Source: Pocillopora verrucosa
Lineage: Eukaryota; Cnidaria; Anthozoa; Scleractinia; Pocilloporidae
DNA length: 64,000 bases
Reading direction: 5' to 3'
Assembly (NCBI RefSeq): GCF_036669915.1
Contig: NC_089322.1
Span: 16,670,219-16,734,218 of the forward strand
The notes beneath the pieces were generated by a model. It saw only the letters and a list, made by a program, of their open reading frames with translations, ran no database searches and was not told where the DNA came from. Made by a program: the position numbers and the translations under genes. Shown here in pieces: positions 59,726 to 64,000 of the stretch (position 1 is its first letter; the number at the start of each line of letters is the position of its first letter).

Positions 59726-62700
59726 TATCAAAGAGTCTTTAACAGCATGTATGTAATGTAAAGGTTTATATTTTTTCACTCTTACAAGGAGCATGGTTTT
59801 GGTCAAAAAGCAGGAGAACACAATTACAGTTGACCAGCGCACCCAAACAAAACGATTACAGTTCAACAGCACGGCTAAACAGACGATTAGTGTCGATTAA
59901 AACACTCAACTGGATTTTGAGCTTAAATTTAGCGAATTAATTTCCGCCGGTTTGGTTAGATCAAGTCGTCACAATTATCATTTCAATGTGTTCCCTTTCT
60001 ACCATTTGTTAAACATTTCCGGAACAATATTGGCCTGTCAAATAAATCTGCTCATACGGGAAAGTAAATTATAGAGAGTCTGGTTTTAAATCTACTTGCT
60101 AGTTTATAAAGACACTCATCTAACCCAGAAATAGTCTAAGAATAGATATCACGATTGTGTATATTGGATAATATTGTCAAAGCTTATTTGATGTTTTTCC
60201 CAATTGAGAGGGCGTGCTTAATTTGCTCGCAATCCTCTTATCAAAAATTTTTTACTATCCTCCCACGGGAACTTCTTCAACCGCAAGCAAATCGATACGT
60301 GACTTCTTTGGCAAAAGGGAGGCATAAGAATATCCTAGAATTTTTTTTGAAGCTCAACTTTTTTTGAGGTACAAAGGAGCATTTTGTGACACTCCAAAGA
60401 ACGAACAGTGACATTGTTGCTCTACACGTGCTGTTTGTGAAGTTATAAAAGATCATTTTACCCTTGGGAGGGGGGGGGAGGGGTGGAGGATTTTGGGAAG
60501 CTTAAATGATTTTCAGGGGGGACGGAGAGGAAATCAGTCGTCGTAAGAGATTATAGTGATCTCTTGGTCGCTGCTAACAGGGTAAGCCTCCCCACCCCCA
60601 AGATAAGTAATGACAGGTTACTATGAACCATTTGGAGAAGAATAAACTGTCGTGTTCCAGTCAGAGTATTTCGAGTCAACTTGGGTTTCTGCAAAATTTA
60701 CTTCAGCTGGAAGGAAACTTCAAAATATTAGCTCGGTAATCTGTAAAAACACAATTGACAACAAAATATCAGGTGACTAAGGATGAGGAACATTCAGAAA
60801 ACAGATTGCTTCATGATAATCTTAAAAATTATGGCTAAATTTTTCCTAAAACTCATGAAGAACAAACCGTGGTAAGGTTACCATGTCCACATTAAAATTT
60901 CGATCTGCAGCTGTACTGATACGAACTCTCAAGCCTTGATTAGCTAACGGCCAACTCATACAAAGAGGAACTAAATGATCGAACCTCCTTGGTACGAAGG
61001 CAATATATCATTTGAACTGAAACAACAGCTAAATTAGTCCAAAACGTTTAACTCAACCCTTACGTGCAGCAATCAACTTGAAAACCACAAAAGGAATATA
61101 GATTTTGTCTAAGATTGCTGCTAAAGATTTTAGACGGTGATATTTGCGTACGGTGTAGAATTCTCGAAACTGCTTTATACCTTGTATTTCGACTTAAGCG
61201 AAGCATATCCGTTTTTTTATGCCCACACTCAAGACCTCTTAATCGTAACTCCATTGTTAAGAATCACAAACTTTTAGGAATGCACTTTATCACGAAATAA
61301 TATAATCTTTATACTCTCCCACTGACGCAGCACCACAGTTTCTCTAGAAATTTACCCCCTTTATTCATAATTTAAATTCGGCTGTTTTGCAGATGCTGCT
61401 AGGATCCCAGTCTCCTTGCGATTTCATTTCCCTCCTTCCAACGCTTATTACAACCAGCCAAACCAAAATCCATGCAAGGAACATTACATGTCATTGTTAA
61501 ATGCGTCAAGAGTCTAACTTAAACGACAAAAAACACTAATTTCTGTTTAATAATCGTTTATCATTTTGCTTTAATAAAATATGATGGTACCTTTATTTTC
61601 TCTCGTTTTCTTGAAGGAACTGTGAGCTTCGTTTACAAACTTGCACCAATTTTTCTAATATTATCTCTTGATGCTACTTATAAACTAAGGCATATGTTGT
61701 TGAACCGTTTCCGTAAACTGCAGTTCAAGATGCTTATCTTTTCATTAAAAATTCAACTTTCTCCGCGAAAGAAAATTTTCCTGCCTTCTCGAATGTAAAA
61801 TTGCGCTTAGGCATGTGCTTCGTTCCCTTCTAAGTTAGAAAAAAATTTAAACAATTAAGTCGTTTACTTTGGAAAAACTGTCGGTACACTTTTTCAGCTA
61901 CTTAGGTTAAGGCAAGATGGAAGCTCTCCGGCTCTCTCTCCTTAAGGACTCTCCACTGAACGCAGTCAAGGCTTCAATATAAGGAGGTCTTAAAAGATGT
62001 TCAAAATCATATATTTCAGCCAGTTTAAATTTGTTCTGAAACAGGGTTTTTACCCGCTTTTCTACTCCTCTTGGAAATCTAATCATTTGTAGTCGAATTT
62101 TTTTCAAGAAATATTAACATAAGCGGCGGAGAACTAAAACGATATCTAAAAAGGGGCTAAAGATGATCGATATTTTACGCAGAAAAAGTTAAAGTTTAAT
62201 GAGACAAACAGCACCAGATTTTTTTAATTATGATTATTTTTAGCTTAAAACTAGCGTGTTATCTAGTTTGGCACCCATGTGTCGTCAATTTGCGGTTTTA
62301 AATATATGTTATATCGGCCTTGTTCTAATTTTTGCTGAGGTTGTACGTGACATTTAAGGTAAACATCAACCTACGTAACAAAGAGAGGGCATAGGTTGAA
62401 AACTTGTTGACAATATTAAAAAAGGGATGTGTGGCTTTTGGTATTGAAACTGTACTACGGAAACCGGTTACGTTTTCCCAGCCCACCCATTGTGGGAAGC
62501 CTTGCAAAACTGCTTCATCAACAACAAACTGAAGCAAGAAAAGAGTGATAAAAAACCTAGAAATTGCTAAACAAAGTGTACATTTACGAAATCTTCTTGT
62601 CCTCTGTGTCACGCACACGAAGCATTTAGGTCCGCTCTCAGGATTGACTGGTTTAACAGGTAAAACAAGTAACCACATCAAAATAACGACAAAATGAAAC

Positions 62701-64000
62701 TATGTTGATGGTCAGTTTTTTTTAGAAATAAACTTCTGTGTTGTATAAATTGAAACAATTATTTTCATATATCATAAGTGTTTAGAAATTCTAATTTGTT
62801 ATCAGCCAAACTAGGAGATCTCTTTTAATACTACTAATCAAACCGTATTAATTTGGATCGTTTTGATAGCTTGTTTTTCTCCACGGGGCACCGTAGTTGC
62901 ATGATTCGCCTTTTAAAACCAATCCAGCTTATTGTTTTTATGTTCAACAGATCAAGAACCGGAAAAAGGTGGAATTTCCTGCAACTTGATTTTATTGCTC
63001 GATGCAGACAGCAAATACAATAGAGTCGATACTGAAACGTGATGTTGTTCTCTGAGATAAAGGACTGATTACTAAATACTGATGCTGGCTTAAGTTAGAA
63101 CCTTTCCGGTTTTTATTAAACATTATCACAGGAATGTTAGCACCTGAAAAGGAAAATAGTCGAGTTTACTGTGTAATTAGCTTGGAAAAGGACCTAGAGG
63201 ATTCTAAGAATTTTCTCATTAGCTCGATTGGTGCCAATTTCACTCAGTATTCAGGAAAATTGTCTCTTTTCCTAATGTGGTGGGTGATCTGATGTTGATA
63301 TTGATAAAAACTTACTCTTTCCGTCCTAAGATAAAAATATGTTTGTCTCCCAGCAGTGTCTTGATATCATTACTAGGCGAATGAAGCGTTAATAGCTTTT
63401 TTTCTCCCGAGGAAAACGGAAAAATACAGCTTGAAGTGTGTGTAAACAACAAACCGTGCGTCAGTCAAGATAAAATAGAAAAGAAACTTGCTCTTTCAGA
63501 TTGATTAGCTGAGATATACGTTTGAGCGTAACATAAAGCAAAAACAAATCTTGGTTTGATTTTTTTTAGCGTATATTGAGAAGCTTTTGGCTCTTTTACC
63601 GGGCTCCGTAAATACTTCATGTATAAAGCCCGGAATTCCTGCCATATTATTTCAACTGCGTCACTTACTTGCTGTAAGCAACAGCTTAGTCGAAATCCTG
63701 GTGAAGGGGAGAGAAATTAAGAAAAGTTAAAACAAAAAACCGGATAAGCTGGATGCAAACCTGCTTATCCTCAAATGAAGAATTGATTTTCTTCTGTTTG
63801 CGGGTGTGTGTAAGGCCTCCAGATTCATGACCTCTGGGCAAAAGCGCTTAAAACAGAAAGAACCATCTTTTGACTATCAAGTATGAGCCGAACGATATAT
63901 TCAAATAACCATTCTCAATTAAAAGTAGCTTCATGATCAAAACTGTTTTAACTAAACAAGTCATGATACCTTCGTTAAAACAAACATATTAACACGAGTC
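59726..64000. other. No supported gene
   Basis: AT-rich, with a G-run near 60467-60483 and a fragment of the family C 3' end (ACGCAGCACCACAGTTTCTCTAGAAATTTACCCCC, about 61324-61360). ORFs on both strands are short and lack recognisable features. Intronic sequence of a gene outside the window cannot be excluded. Confidence 0.5.

Noticed and set aside
62325..62681. 118-codon minus-strand ORF as a gene
   Set aside because: Low-complexity hydrophobic composition, no splice or promoter context, no recognisable motif.

Overview
The window is a eukaryotic (metazoan) genomic segment. It is AT-rich, with intron-dense protein genes (many exons of 26-150 bp with GT..AG borders), microsatellites and abundant short hairpin-type transposons. 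I rebuilt the exons by hand from splice sites, reading phase and remembered family sequences. Conserved genes aligned well to human proteins recalled from memory; no database was searched. Gene style and repeat load suggest an invertebrate, most likely an anthozoan cnidarian such as a stony coral, but this is inference.

Layout, left to right. (1) 1-7920, plus strand: 3' eight exons of a TBC1D30-type Rab GTPase-activating protein. (2) 7921-10392: 3' UTR and intergenic DNA with one doubtful small minus-strand ORF. (3) About 10.4-35.1 kb, minus strand: HFM1/MER3, the meiotic crossover DNA helicase, with at least 34 exons whose phases I could chain from the ATG to the end of the Sec63-like region; the 3' end is unresolved. 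(4) Nested on the opposite strand inside the 6.8-kb HFM1 intron at 20428-27211 is an unrecognised gene (20945-25671). It has a tandem array of about 54-codon symmetric phase-0 exons followed by a proline-rich terminal exon with its own internal repeats. This is the most novel locus here. (5) 37.7-41.1 kb, minus: MIC19/CHCHD3-like MICOS subunit with a LINE fragment in its first intron. It is divergent from (6) 41.36-43.03 kb, plus: a small charged coiled-coil protein with an RFX X-box-like element upstream, suggesting a cilia role. (7) 43.8-45.9 kb, minus: GTF3C6 (TFIIIC subunit), divergent from (8) 46.2-53.1 kb, plus: TMEM43/LUMA. (9) 55.1-57.9 kb, minus: ribosomal protein eL29. (10) 58-64 kb: no convincing gene, but a large asymmetric foldback and a 146-bp direct repeat.

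The genes are ordinary housekeeping, meiotic and membrane genes with no operon-like functional link. Two head-to-head pairs with about 240 bp between start codons (MIC19/coiled-coil gene and GTF3C6/TMEM43) are probable bidirectional promoters. At least three families of short inverted-repeat elements, two tRNA-derived SINE-like elements and a perfect 53-bp-arm hairpin occupy introns and intergenic DNA.
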